DNA from: Bacillota bacterium
GTDB taxonomy: Bacteria; Bacillota; Clostridia; Lachnospirales; Anaerotignaceae
Assembly (NCBI GenBank): GCA_017547125.1
Contig: JAFYQL010000004.1
Location: forward strand, 1 to 5,144
Length of the DNA: 5,144 nucleotides
Direction of reading: 5' to 3'
The position numbers and the translations under genes are program-made. The notes under the pieces were generated by a model. The model was not told where the DNA came from and ran no database searches. It was given only the letters and a program-made list of their open reading frames with translations. Below are positions 1-5,014 of this stretch, piece after piece. How positions within the stretch are numbered: position 1 is the first letter of the stretch; each line of letters begins with the position of its first letter.

Positions 1-62
1 AGAGAGATTTTCAACGCCCACCTATACGCCGCATCACGCGTCGCTTTGGGTTCATCCCTTGC
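1..62. other. Unassigned GC-rich segment at the window edge
   Basis: This stretch is visibly richer in G+C than the surrounding intergenic DNA and carries short GC-rich self-complementary pieces such as CGCGTGATGCG on the minus strand. It lies just downstream of the tRNA-Ser terminator on the minus strand. I recognise no tRNA, SRP RNA, tmRNA or protein in it. A plus-strand frame is open from position 1 to a TGA at 133-135, but it runs through the terminator and into the tRNA, so I do not call it a gene. It may be the edge of a structured RNA or of another gene outside the window. Confidence 0.25.
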
Positions 63-72
63 AGAAATAAAA

Positions 73-98
73 AAAGGAAGTCTTTTCAGACTTCCTTT
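73..98 (-). terminator. Intrinsic terminator of tRNA-Ser
   Basis: An 11-bp stem (73-83 with 88-98) closes a 4-nt loop. Read on the minus strand, the stem is followed by a run of seven T, then ATTT (positions 75 down to 66). It begins five bases after the mature 3' end of the tRNA, so it ends the tRNA transcript and any read-through from the upstream lipid kinase gene. Confidence 0.9.
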
Positions 99-102
99 AT
101 CA

Positions 103-190
103 CGGAGAAAGAGGGATTTGAACCCTCGCGCCGCGTGAACGACCTACACCCTTAGCAGGGGCGCCTCTTCAGCCACTTGAGTATTTCTCC
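103..190 (-). tRNA. tRNA-Ser (anticodon GCU)
   Basis: The minus strand folds into a class II tRNA of 88 nt. The acceptor stem is GGAGAAA/TTTCTCC with discriminator G at 103. The D stem is CTC/GAG. The anticodon stem is CGCCC/GGGTG around loop CTGCTAA (anticodon GCT at 154-156). A long variable arm of about 19 nt, typical of serine tRNAs, precedes the T arm GAGGG-TTCAAAT-CCCTC. The GCU anticodon reads AGU/AGC serine codons. The CCA tail is not encoded: the bases after the discriminator read TGA, so it must be added by CCA nucleotidyltransferase. The gene has its own promoter and terminator. Confidence 0.96.
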
Positions 191-210
191 ATGCGCTTAC
201 TGCAAGAGTT

Positions 211-239
211 AGTATAGCACATATAAACGGCCTTGTCAA
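211..239 (-). promoter_or_regulatory. Sigma-A type promoter of tRNA-Ser
   Basis: On the minus strand there is a perfect -35 TTGACA (239-234), a 17-bp spacer and a -10 TATACT (216-211). The predicted start lies about 15 nt upstream of the mature tRNA 5' end. The promoter begins eight bases beyond the stop codon of the lipid kinase gene, so the tRNA is transcribed independently although both genes share a strand and probably one terminator. Confidence 0.9.
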
Positions 240-247
240 ACACTTTT

Positions 248-1156
248 TTATTTTTCTTCCAATTCTTCTCCCACCAGCACCCCAATGGCTTTTTGGCAGT
301 TTTCAACTTCAACTTCCCTATGCATACCGCCGTATTCCCCGTCAAGGGTCCACGCAACTTCATTTTCGGAATAAAACTTAACCTTCTTTGCTTTAAAGCT
401 ATAAAAGGCATCTGATGATAGGTCTTTCATAACCAGTGCAGTAACAAGCGCCTGAAATTCCGCTGTGCTTTTTGGCATCTTAACAAGTATAACCTCAAAA
501 AGTCCGTCATCCAGAACAACGTTTTCATTTTTAAGGCTGGCAATACCCGCCACCGAGTATGTGTTGCAAACCATACCATAAAGAAACTCGTTATCTATCA
601 CCTGTCCGTCAAACTCAACCTTCATACGGTGTCCTGTGATATTAGGCATTCTCTTTATTCCTTCTATTATATATGCCAGATGACCAAGAAGATTTTTCTC
701 TTCCTGCGGTGTATCGTATGACACATCTGTAAATGCCCCAAAGGCAGCTATATACACAAAATGCTCCCCATTGAAGCATCCCACATCGCAACGGAATTCT
801 TTTCCCTTTACTATCATTTCTGCCGCCTTAACAGGATTTTTAGGAATTTCGAGACTTGTGGCAAAGTCATTTGCCGTACCACCCGGAATATAGCCAAGGA
901 CCGGTCTTTTTTCTTCTTCTATTTCCATCAGCGCCTTTACTGTTTCGCTGAGAGTGCCGTCACCGCCAGCAGAAACAACCATATCACACTGCGAACCAAC
1001 ATCTGCTATTCTCTTTCTTCCATCGTTTCTTCCCTGCGTTATATAAACTTCCGCACATATACCAGCCTCAGAAAACACATCCAGCACATCCAATACCGAA
1101 TTCTTTACCTGTCCTTTTCCAGCTTTTGGATTTATCACAAAAAATACTTTCTTCAT
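248..1156 (-). CDS. YegS/DgkB-family diacylglycerol (lipid) kinase
   Basis: This encodes a 302-residue protein of the DAGK catalytic-domain family, a usual length for DgkB/YegS proteins. Visible motifs, numbered from the ATG at 1156: NPKAGKG at 9-15, the nucleotide-binding GGDGT at 64-68, PGGTANDFA at 91-99, DDGLFEV at 216-222 and LDGE at 271-274. By recollection of the DgkB structure, the Asp of LDGE is the proposed catalytic base. The family transfers phosphate from ATP to diacylglycerol or a related lipid, recycling it into phosphatidic acid at the inner face of the membrane. No signal peptide or membrane span is evident, as expected for this soluble type. I chose the ATG because AAGGGGA stands 7 nt before it; an in-frame GTG at 1180 would add eight residues and lacks a comparable site. 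The exact lipid substrate cannot be read from sequence. It is divergent from the beta-alanine cluster and probably unrelated to it. Confidence 0.92.
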   Translation of the reverse strand: MKKVFFVINPKAGKGQVKNSVLDVLDVFSEAGICAEVYITQGRNDGRKRIADVGSQCDMVVSAGGDGTLSETVKALMEIEEEKRPVLGYIPGGTANDFATSLEIPKNPVKAAEMIVKGKEFRCDVGCFNGEHFVYIAAFGAFTDVSYDTPQEEKNLLGHLAYIIEGIKRMPNITGHRMKVEFDGQVIDNEFLYGMVCNTYSVAGIASLKNENVVLDDGLFEVILVKMPKSTAEFQALVTALVMKDLSSDAFYSFKAKKVKFYSENEVAWTLDGEYGGMHREVEVENCQKAIGVLVGEELEEK

Positions 1157-1240
1157 AACACAGTCCCCTTTGTCGCACACATCCAGTGTTTTTCATCCAA
1201 AAATTCACTGTACACATACAAAATCCGCCTTTCAATGCAC

Positions 1241-1269
1241 ATTATATATGTTTGTTATATTAATATCAA
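1241..1269 (-). promoter_or_regulatory. Promoter of the lipid kinase gene
   Basis: The minus strand carries -35 TTGATA (1269-1264), a 17-bp spacer and a perfect -10 TATAAT (1246-1241). Transcription would start near 1234, giving a leader of about 78 nt before the ATG at 1156. No competing promoter of this quality is seen closer to the gene. Confidence 0.8.
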
Positions 1270-1313
1270 CACTGAATTAAATTAATAGCATGCAAACCAT
1301 TTTCATTAAAACC

Positions 1314-1354
1314 CTCCAGTAAAATCAAGCATCGTTTTTTCGATTTCACGGGAG
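1314..1354. repeat. Imperfect 13-bp inverted repeat
   Basis: CTCCAGTAAAATC (1314-1326) is the inverted copy of GATTTCACGGGAG (1342-1354) with 11 of 13 pairs matching, around a 15-nt centre. A nested short hairpin ATCG-TTTTTT-CGAT (1331-1344) is an alternative fold. There is no proper T tract on either side, so it is a poor terminator. It lies upstream of both divergent promoters. Function unknown. Confidence 0.4.
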
Positions 1355-1407
1355 TGTTTATGTAGTTTTACCTCTTTTAAAAGCTTTTATAGGCAGAGAT
1401 ACCACCT

Positions 1408-1451
1408 TTTTTATGCACTTTTTTTGGTCAGACCAAAAAATTGCATAAAAA
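1408..1451. promoter_or_regulatory. Long palindrome with FadR/PdhR-like operator core
   Basis: The core TTTTTTGGTC-A-GACCAAAAAA (1420-1440) is a perfect dyad. After a small internal asymmetry the arms pair again for ten more bases (1408-1417 with 1442-1451), including TGCAT-type sequence. The centre, TTGGT-CAG-ACCAA (1424-1436), fits the TNGTNNNACNA pattern known for the FadR subfamily of GntR repressors (FadR, PdhR, LldR). It is about 88 bp upstream of the -35 of the lyase promoter and about 155 bp upstream of the kinase -35. As RNA it could form a hairpin, but no T tract follows immediately on either strand, so I favour a protein-binding site. No GntR gene is in the window. Confidence 0.45.
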
Positions 1452-1523
1452 TCCACTGTATAGTTACGGGCGATTTTAGGGCCGACTTTATTTAACAAAA
1501 GTGAAATTATTTTCAATAACAGG

Positions 1524-1554
1524 TTGACTCTCCTTTACAAGAATAGTTTATATT
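1524..1554 (+). promoter_or_regulatory. MerR-type promoter (19-bp spacer) of the lyase genes
   Basis: A -35 TTGACT (1524-1529) and a -10 TATATT (1549-1554, five of six consensus bases) are separated by 19 bp, two more than the sigma-A optimum. An imperfect dyad starts in the -35 box and fills the spacer: ACTCTCCTT (1527-1535) against AAGAATAGT (1539-1547), seven of nine pairs matching around a 3-nt centre. Long spacers with a dyad of this kind are the hallmark of promoters activated by MerR-family proteins through DNA distortion. The start TTGACTCTCC recalls the Bacillus bmr promoter bound by BmrR, by memory. A BmrR-like regulator is encoded at 4100-4978. A shorter-spacer -10 is possible (TTTATA, 17 bp) but matches only three of six bases. 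Confidence 0.65.
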
Positions 1555-1643
1555 AGTATCATAGTGATAAAGCGATATTCTATCAAATGAATTAAACTTT
1601 ATTAAATTTTTCAAAGTTATTCATTTATAAAGGAGGATTTAAA

Positions 1644-2102
1644 ATGGTTGGAGAAAAAGTAAAATTTCACTTAATGATGAGTGCTAAAGATGCACACTAT
1701 GTAGGCGGTCTTGTAAATGGTGCTAGAATCGTTCAGGTTTGGGGCGACGTTGGTACAGAACTTATGGTTCGCGTTGACGGTGACATCAGCCTTTTCCTCG
1801 GCTACGAAGAAATCAACTTCACAGCTCCTGTATACGTAGGTGACTTCATGGAATACCACGGTTGGATCGAAAAAGTTGGTAACACATCATACAAATGCCA
1901 TTTTGAAGCTTGGAAAGTTGCTTGCCAGCTCGACAGAACAGATGCTGATATGTCAGGCGTAGCTACACCTGGTACAGCTGCTACAGCACTCGTACCTCCA
2001 GTACTTTGCGGTACAGGCGTTGGTTCTCTCTACATTGCTAAGAAGGACCAGAGAGGCGAAACAGACCCTGCTTTCGTACACGAACACGTTTCAAGCAAAT
2101 AA
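1644..2102 (+). CDS. Beta-alanyl-CoA:ammonia lyase, first copy
   Basis: This 152-residue cytosolic protein closely resembles Acl of Clostridium propionicum, as I recall that sequence: conserved stretches include MMSAKDAHY, LVNGARI, WGDVGTELMV, DGDISLFLGY, FTAPVYVGDFMEY and IAKKDQRG. Acl is a small hotdog-fold enzyme that reversibly removes ammonia from beta-alanyl-CoA to give acryloyl-CoA; the related Kal family acts on 3-aminobutyryl-CoA in lysine fermentation. The coupled Act-like gene favours beta-alanine. The known Acl is about 145 residues; the extra seven fall in a loop near residues 95-117 rich in Ala, Thr and Gly. The start is fixed by AAAGGAGG (1629-1636), 7 nt before the ATG. It heads the cluster behind a MerR-type promoter and lies 40 bp before its paralogue (about 79% identical; 32 differences in 152, half in the last 33 residues). 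Which copy corresponds to Acl1 or Acl2 cannot be decided. Confidence is high for family, good for substrate. Confidence 0.88.
   Translation: MVGEKVKFHLMMSAKDAHYVGGLVNGARIVQVWGDVGTELMVRVDGDISLFLGYEEINFTAPVYVGDFMEYHGWIEKVGNTSYKCHFEAWKVACQLDRTDADMSGVATPGTAATALVPPVLCGTGVGSLYIAKKDQRGETDPAFVHEHVSSK
1672..1723 (+). repeat. 52-bp perfect direct repeat within the lyase pair
   Basis: These 52 bases recur without any difference at 2171-2222, in the second lyase gene. They encode the MSAKDAHYVGGLVNGA region. Elsewhere the two genes show many synonymous and non-synonymous changes, so a stretch with no silent change points to gene conversion or to constraint beyond the protein. Confidence 0.85.
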
Positions 2103-2142
2103 TTTAAGAATTTAACGCAATTTCGATTGGAGGAGAATAGAT

Positions 2143-2601
2143 ATGGTAGGAAGCGAAGTAAAATTTCATGTAATGATGAGTGCTAAAGATGCACACTATG
2201 TAGGCGGTCTTGTAAATGGTGCAAGAATCCTTGACTTCTGGGGCGACGTAGGAACAGAACTTATGGTATTAGTAGATGGCGACATCAGCCTTTTCCTTGG
2301 TTACAAAAACGTACAGTTCACAGCTCCTGTATACGTAGGCGACTTTATGGAATACACAGGTAGAATTGAAAAAGTTGGCAACCAGTCATACACATGCCAC
2401 TTTGAAGCTTGGAAAGTTGCTTGCCAGCTTGACAGAACAGACGCTGACATGTCAGGCGTAGCTACACCTGGCACAGCTGCTACAGCACTTGTACCACCAG
2501 TTAAATGTGGTGAAGCTACAGGTTCACTCTTCATCGCTAAGAAAGACCAGAGAGGTCCACAGCGTGAAGACTTCAACGATGCTGTACACCCAGCTAAATA
2601 A
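2143..2601 (+). CDS. Beta-alanyl-CoA:ammonia lyase, second copy
   Basis: A second 152-residue Acl-type lyase in tandem with the first. It shares all the core motifs (MMSAKDAHY, WGDVGTELMV, DGDISLFLGY, VYVGDFMEY, AKKDQRG) and the same seven-residue-longer Ala/Thr/Gly loop. Its C-terminus, KKDQRGPQ followed by a charged tail ending HPAK, looks closer to my memory of C. propionicum Acl (KKDQRGPQ...KHPGE) than the first copy does. Differences from its neighbour cluster at residues 30-32, 55-58, 72-84, 120-126 and the tail; residues 85-120 are identical. The ribosome binding site is GGAGG (2129-2133), 9 nt before the ATG. The predicted reaction is beta-alanyl-CoA to acryloyl-CoA plus ammonia. It is probably co-transcribed with copy one (40-bp gap, no terminator) and is followed by a strong terminator. 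Acl is described as an oligomer of 16-kDa subunits, so mixed oligomers of the two products are possible, an inference. Confidence 0.88.
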   Translation: MVGSEVKFHVMMSAKDAHYVGGLVNGARILDFWGDVGTELMVLVDGDISLFLGYKNVQFTAPVYVGDFMEYTGRIEKVGNQSYTCHFEAWKVACQLDRTDADMSGVATPGTAATALVPPVKCGEATGSLFIAKKDQRGPQREDFNDAVHPAK

Positions 2602-2641
2602 TTAAATCTATATCTACTTAAGATTTTCTAAAGTGATACTT

Positions 2642-2684
2642 AAGCTGTCTTAAAAACTTACCCCCTTTTAAGACAGCTTTTTTT
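2642..2684 (+). terminator. Intrinsic terminator between lyases and CoA-transferase
   Basis: A perfect 14-bp stem (2642-2655 with 2666-2679) with a 10-nt C-rich loop is followed by T residues through 2684. It stands 40 bp after the second lyase stop codon and 37 bp before the CoA-transferase ATG. I see no good promoter between it and that gene, so the CoA-transferase is probably expressed by partial read-through, giving far more lyase than transferase mRNA. Confidence 0.88.
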
Positions 2685-2721
2685 AAAAAACAGGTATTAA
2701 TGTAATTTGGAGGTATGTCAT

Positions 2722-3912
2722 ATGAGAAAACCACTTGAAGGCGTTCGCGTACTCGACCTTACACAGGCATACAGCGGACCATTTTGTACAATGCAGCTTG
2801 CTGACCACGGTGCAGAAGTAATTAAAATTGAAAAGCCAGGCGTTGGCGACCAGACAAGATACTGGGCTCCTATGCGCAACGGCCACAGCGGTTACTATTC
2901 ATACATCAACAGAAACAAAATTGGTTTATCACTCGACCTTAAAAAACCAGAAGCAAAACAGGTTTTCCTTGATCTTGTAAAAACAGCTGACGTTGTTGTT
3001 GAAAACTTCAAAGTAGGCGTTATGGACAAACTCGGTCTTGGTTATGAAGTTCTTAAAGAAATCAACCCAAGAATCATTTACGGTTCAATTTCAGGCTTCG
3101 GTCTTGAAGGACCTTTAGCTGCACGTCCAGCTTACGACATCGTTGCTCAGGCTATGAGTGGTATGATGAGCGTTACAGGTTTCCCAGATTCACCTCCTAC
3201 AAAACTTGGTCCATCAATGGGCGACAACTTCTCAGGCGCATACCTTTGCATGGGCGTACTTATGGCTCTTTATGAAAGAGAAAAAACAGGTGTTGGCCGC
3301 AGACTTGACATCGCTATGCTCGATACACTTTTCTCAGTTATGGAAAACTTCGTAGTTGAACATACTATGGAAGGTACTACACCACACCGTAACGGTAACT
3401 CAGACCCATCTCTTGCTCCATTTGACTCATTCCACGCTAAAGACGGCGACTTCGTAATGGGTACTGGCGTAGAAGAAATGTTTGTAAGACTTGCAGAAGC
3501 TATGGGCAAACCAGAACTCGTTCAGGACCCACGTTTCGAAACAAACATCAAGAGATGTAAACATTCAGACGAACTTAAAGCTATCATCGAAGAATGGACA
3601 ACAACAAAGACAGTTGCTGAACTTGAAGAAATCATCGTTGGTATCAAGATTCCATTTGGTAACATTCTTACAATTCCTGAAACATGCAAACATCCACAGA
3701 TTGCAGTTAGAAACATGCTTTGGGATGTTTACCAGCCAGGTATTGAAGACACAATCAGAATTCCTGGTACACCAATCAAGATGCATGGTATCGAAGATAA
3801 ATGCGAAAGACCAGCTCCACTTATTGGCGAACACAACGAAAAGATCCTTAGCGAAACTCTCGGATATTCAGCAGAAAAGATTGCAGAACTTAAAGAAAAA
3901 GGCGCTATCTGA
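2722..3912 (+). CDS. Family III CoA-transferase, probable beta-alanine CoA-transferase
   Basis: This 396-residue protein belongs to the CaiB/BaiF (family III) CoA-transferases, which move CoA between acyl groups by way of an aspartyl-CoA anhydride. It opens with the family signature PLEGVRVLDLTQ and GPFCTMQLADHGAEVIKIE. It carries GSISGFG at 121-127, and Asp168 in GPSMGDN aligns with the catalytic Asp of formyl-CoA transferase (Asp169, from memory). Long stretches such as AYDIVAQAMSGMMSVTGF and MALYEREKTGVGRR match my recollection of the beta-alanine CoA-transferase (Act) of C. propionicum. The likely role is CoA transfer from a short acyl-CoA such as propionyl- or acetyl-CoA to beta-alanine, feeding the neighbouring lyases. 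The start is the ATG with TGGAGG 8 nt upstream; an upstream in-frame TTG at 2707 overlaps that site and is rejected. A terminator separates it from the lyases and another follows. The exact substrate pair is inferred from neighbours and similarity. Confidence 0.88.
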   Translation: MRKPLEGVRVLDLTQAYSGPFCTMQLADHGAEVIKIEKPGVGDQTRYWAPMRNGHSGYYSYINRNKIGLSLDLKKPEAKQVFLDLVKTADVVVENFKVGVMDKLGLGYEVLKEINPRIIYGSISGFGLEGPLAARPAYDIVAQAMSGMMSVTGFPDSPPTKLGPSMGDNFSGAYLCMGVLMALYEREKTGVGRRLDIAMLDTLFSVMENFVVEHTMEGTTPHRNGNSDPSLAPFDSFHAKDGDFVMGTGVEEMFVRLAEAMGKPELVQDPRFETNIKRCKHSDELKAIIEEWTTTKTVAELEEIIVGIKIPFGNILTIPETCKHPQIAVRNMLWDVYQPGIEDTIRIPGTPIKMHGIEDKCERPAPLIGEHNEKILSETLGYSAEKIAELKEKGAI

Positions 3913-3925
3913 TATCTTTGATTAT

Positions 3926-3958
3926 AAAGACGGTTGTATTATGCAGCCGTCTTTTTTT
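3926..3958 (+). terminator. Intrinsic terminator after the CoA-transferase
   Basis: An 11-bp stem (3926-3936 with 3944-3954, one G-T pair) encloses a 7-nt loop and is followed by a run of T to 3958. It ends transcription 14 bp beyond the CoA-transferase stop and isolates the regulator gene, which has its own promoter. Confidence 0.92.
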
Positions 3959-3998
3959 ATTTGGATAATTCTGTAAAATGTATTATATAAAAAACATA

Positions 3999-4027
3999 TT
4001 GATTAAATCATAGCAAAATATTATAAT
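3999..4027 (+). promoter_or_regulatory. Promoter of the MerR-family regulator gene
   Basis: A -35 TTGATT (3999-4004), a 17-bp spacer and a perfect -10 TATAAT (4022-4027) precede the regulator gene by about 70 bp. The normal 17-bp spacing contrasts with the 19-bp spacing of the lyase promoter, so the regulator is probably not activated by itself in the MerR manner. A perfect 5-1-5 dyad, TGATT-A-AATCA (4000-4010), overlaps the -35 box and could be an operator, but this AT-rich motif may be chance. Confidence 0.78.
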
Positions 4028-4099
4028 CTTTATAGCAGAACGAGAAAATAAACATTATTATACTCAGTGCAAAATTATACACCAAAGGAGGCGGCAATT

Positions 4100-4978
4100 G
4101 TGGGAGCAAAAAAATATTACACCATAGGCGACATATCTGATATATGCAACGTACCAATCAAAACACTCAGATACTATGACGAAATTCAGCTTCTTGTGCC
4201 AACTCATCGCGACTCCGACACAAACTATCGTTATTATACCGAAGACCAGATGCTTACGCTTTACACCATAAGAAAGCTTAAGACATACGGCTTCTCTCTT
4301 GAAGAAATCAAGCAGCTTGTTTACCACGGCGATGTTACTGTGCTTGGCAGCAGCCTTGAAGCGAGACTCAAAAAGATAGAATCCGACATCGAAAACCTTC
4401 GCAACCTTTATAACGAAATTGAGCTTACACTCAGCAGAGTTAAAAAGCAGAAAGACTTTATGGCATGCTTCAATCAGTCTGAAGATATCGAATCAGTTAT
4501 CACACAGGACCCTGAAGGCATCGTTATTGAAAATATCTCAAAATACAACTGCGTATATACAAGAAAAGTTGAGTTAAACTACCAAAACGCATACATTTCT
4601 GTTGCGCGTTGGTTTGAAGTTTTTGATATTGCAAAGAAAAACAACCTTAAGAGCATAGGCTCTATCGTGCTTACATATCACAACGACCCTCTTGAGCAGT
4701 TTATGAAAAAAGACTGCGACCTTGAGGTAAGCGTTCCTGTTTTTGGCGCTATGCCAAATGATAAAAACTTTAAAACAACCGGTGGCTACAAAGCAGTTAC
4801 TGCAATGCACGTTGGCAGCCACAGTAAAATTATCACAACACACATCAAGGCATTGAAATGGATAAACCAGAACAACTACAAGGTCTGCGGCCCTATTTCA
4901 GAGGAATATATCATTTCTCCTATTGATGTTAAAAACGAAAACGAATACCTTACAAAAATTATTATTCCTATTGAATGA
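4100..4978 (+). CDS. MerR-family regulator with GyrI-like (BmrR-type) effector domain
   Basis: A 292-residue cytosolic transcription factor. Residues 6-75 form the MerR winged helix-turn-helix: YYTIGDISDICNV, then the signature TLRYYDEIQLLVP at 22-34 and NYRYYTEDQ at 42-50. A helical dimerisation linker spans about 85-120. Residues about 130-292 fit a GyrI-like/BmrR C-terminal ligand domain, with HVGSHSKI at 237-244 in place of the usual GxY motif and GPISEEYIISP at 264-274, where Glu269 may match the ligand-contacting Glu of BmrR. Such proteins bind a dyad between -35 and -10 of a long-spacer promoter and activate it on ligand binding. The lyase promoter in this window has exactly that design, so beta-alanine, beta-alanyl-CoA or a related metabolite is a reasonable guess at the ligand; no sequence feature proves it. 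The GTG start is fixed by AAAGGAGG (4084-4091) 8 nt upstream; an in-frame GTG at 4067 lies before this site and is rejected. Confidence 0.88.
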   Translation: MGAKKYYTIGDISDICNVPIKTLRYYDEIQLLVPTHRDSDTNYRYYTEDQMLTLYTIRKLKTYGFSLEEIKQLVYHGDVTVLGSSLEARLKKIESDIENLRNLYNEIELTLSRVKKQKDFMACFNQSEDIESVITQDPEGIVIENISKYNCVYTRKVELNYQNAYISVARWFEVFDIAKKNNLKSIGSIVLTYHNDPLEQFMKKDCDLEVSVPVFGAMPNDKNFKTTGGYKAVTAMHVGSHSKIITTHIKALKWINQNNYKVCGPISEEYIISPIDVKNENEYLTKIIIPIE

Positions 4979-4981
4979 TAA

Positions 4982-5014
4982 AAAGGCATCTCATAAGAGA
5001 TGCCTTTATTTTTT
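4982..5014. terminator. Bidirectional terminator between convergent genes
   Basis: An 11-bp perfect stem (4982-4992 with 4997-5007) closes an ATAA loop. On the plus strand it is followed by ATTTTTT and serves the MerR-family gene, whose stop codon is 4 bp upstream. On the minus strand it is followed by TTTTT from the A run before it and would serve the convergent gene whose stop codon is at 5013-5015. Confidence 0.9.

Larger units (their letters stand above)
1157..1643. other. Divergent intergenic region, no gene seen
   Basis: These 487 bp separate the lipid kinase gene (leftward) from the first lyase gene (rightward). They hold the kinase promoter (1241-1269), an imperfect inverted repeat (1314-1354), a 12-bp AT-rich palindrome TAAAAGCTTTTA (1378-1389), the large palindrome at 1408-1451 and the lyase promoter (1524-1554). 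The 5' leader of the lyase mRNA, about 83 nt, contains a GATA-TTC-TATC mini-dyad (1574-1584). I see no credible small protein gene, known riboswitch or RNA gene in the remainder. Confidence 0.7.

Noticed and set aside
1..135. Open plus-strand frame from the window edge to a TGA at 133-135
   Set aside because: It reads through the tRNA terminator hairpin and into the tRNA-Ser gene on the other strand; a real gene end there is unlikely.
103..190. tRNA-Ser 3' end as an integration (att) site
   Set aside because: No integrase, no repeated tRNA tail and no phage or element genes are present in the window.
761..1285. Long plus-strand open frame antisense to the lipid kinase
   Set aside because: It is a shadow of the conserved kinase coding sequence, rich in Ser, Phe, Tyr and Ile, with no recognisable domain.
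1396..1406. GGTGGTATCTC on the minus strand, reminiscent of the T-box GGGTGGTACC element
   Set aside because: There is no terminator/antiterminator pair, no specifier stem and no aminoacyl-tRNA or amino-acid gene just downstream, and the kinase promoter lies below it.
1567..1580. AAGCGAT core resembling a catabolite-responsive (cre) site just after the lyase promoter
   Set aside because: Only about 10 of 14 positions fit and the outer TG..CA bases are missing; too weak to call.
1644..2601. Lyases as 3-aminobutyryl-CoA ammonia lyase (Kal) of lysine fermentation
   Set aside because: Kal is related but shorter by recollection, and the neighbours here are an Act-like CoA-transferase rather than other lysine fermentation genes; kept only as an alternative substrate.
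2707..2721. Upstream TTG start for the CoA-transferase
   Set aside because: It would overlap the GGAGG ribosome binding site that is correctly spaced for the ATG at 2722.
3491..3976. Plus-strand open frame overlapping the CoA-transferase
   Set aside because: It is a second-frame shadow of the conserved transferase gene, with Gln/Lys/Leu-rich translation, and it runs through the intrinsic terminator.
4067..4099. Upstream GTG start for the MerR-family regulator
   Set aside because: The strong AAAGGAGG at 4084-4091 lies inside this extension and is spaced 8 nt from the GTG at 4100, where the typical MerR N-terminus begins.
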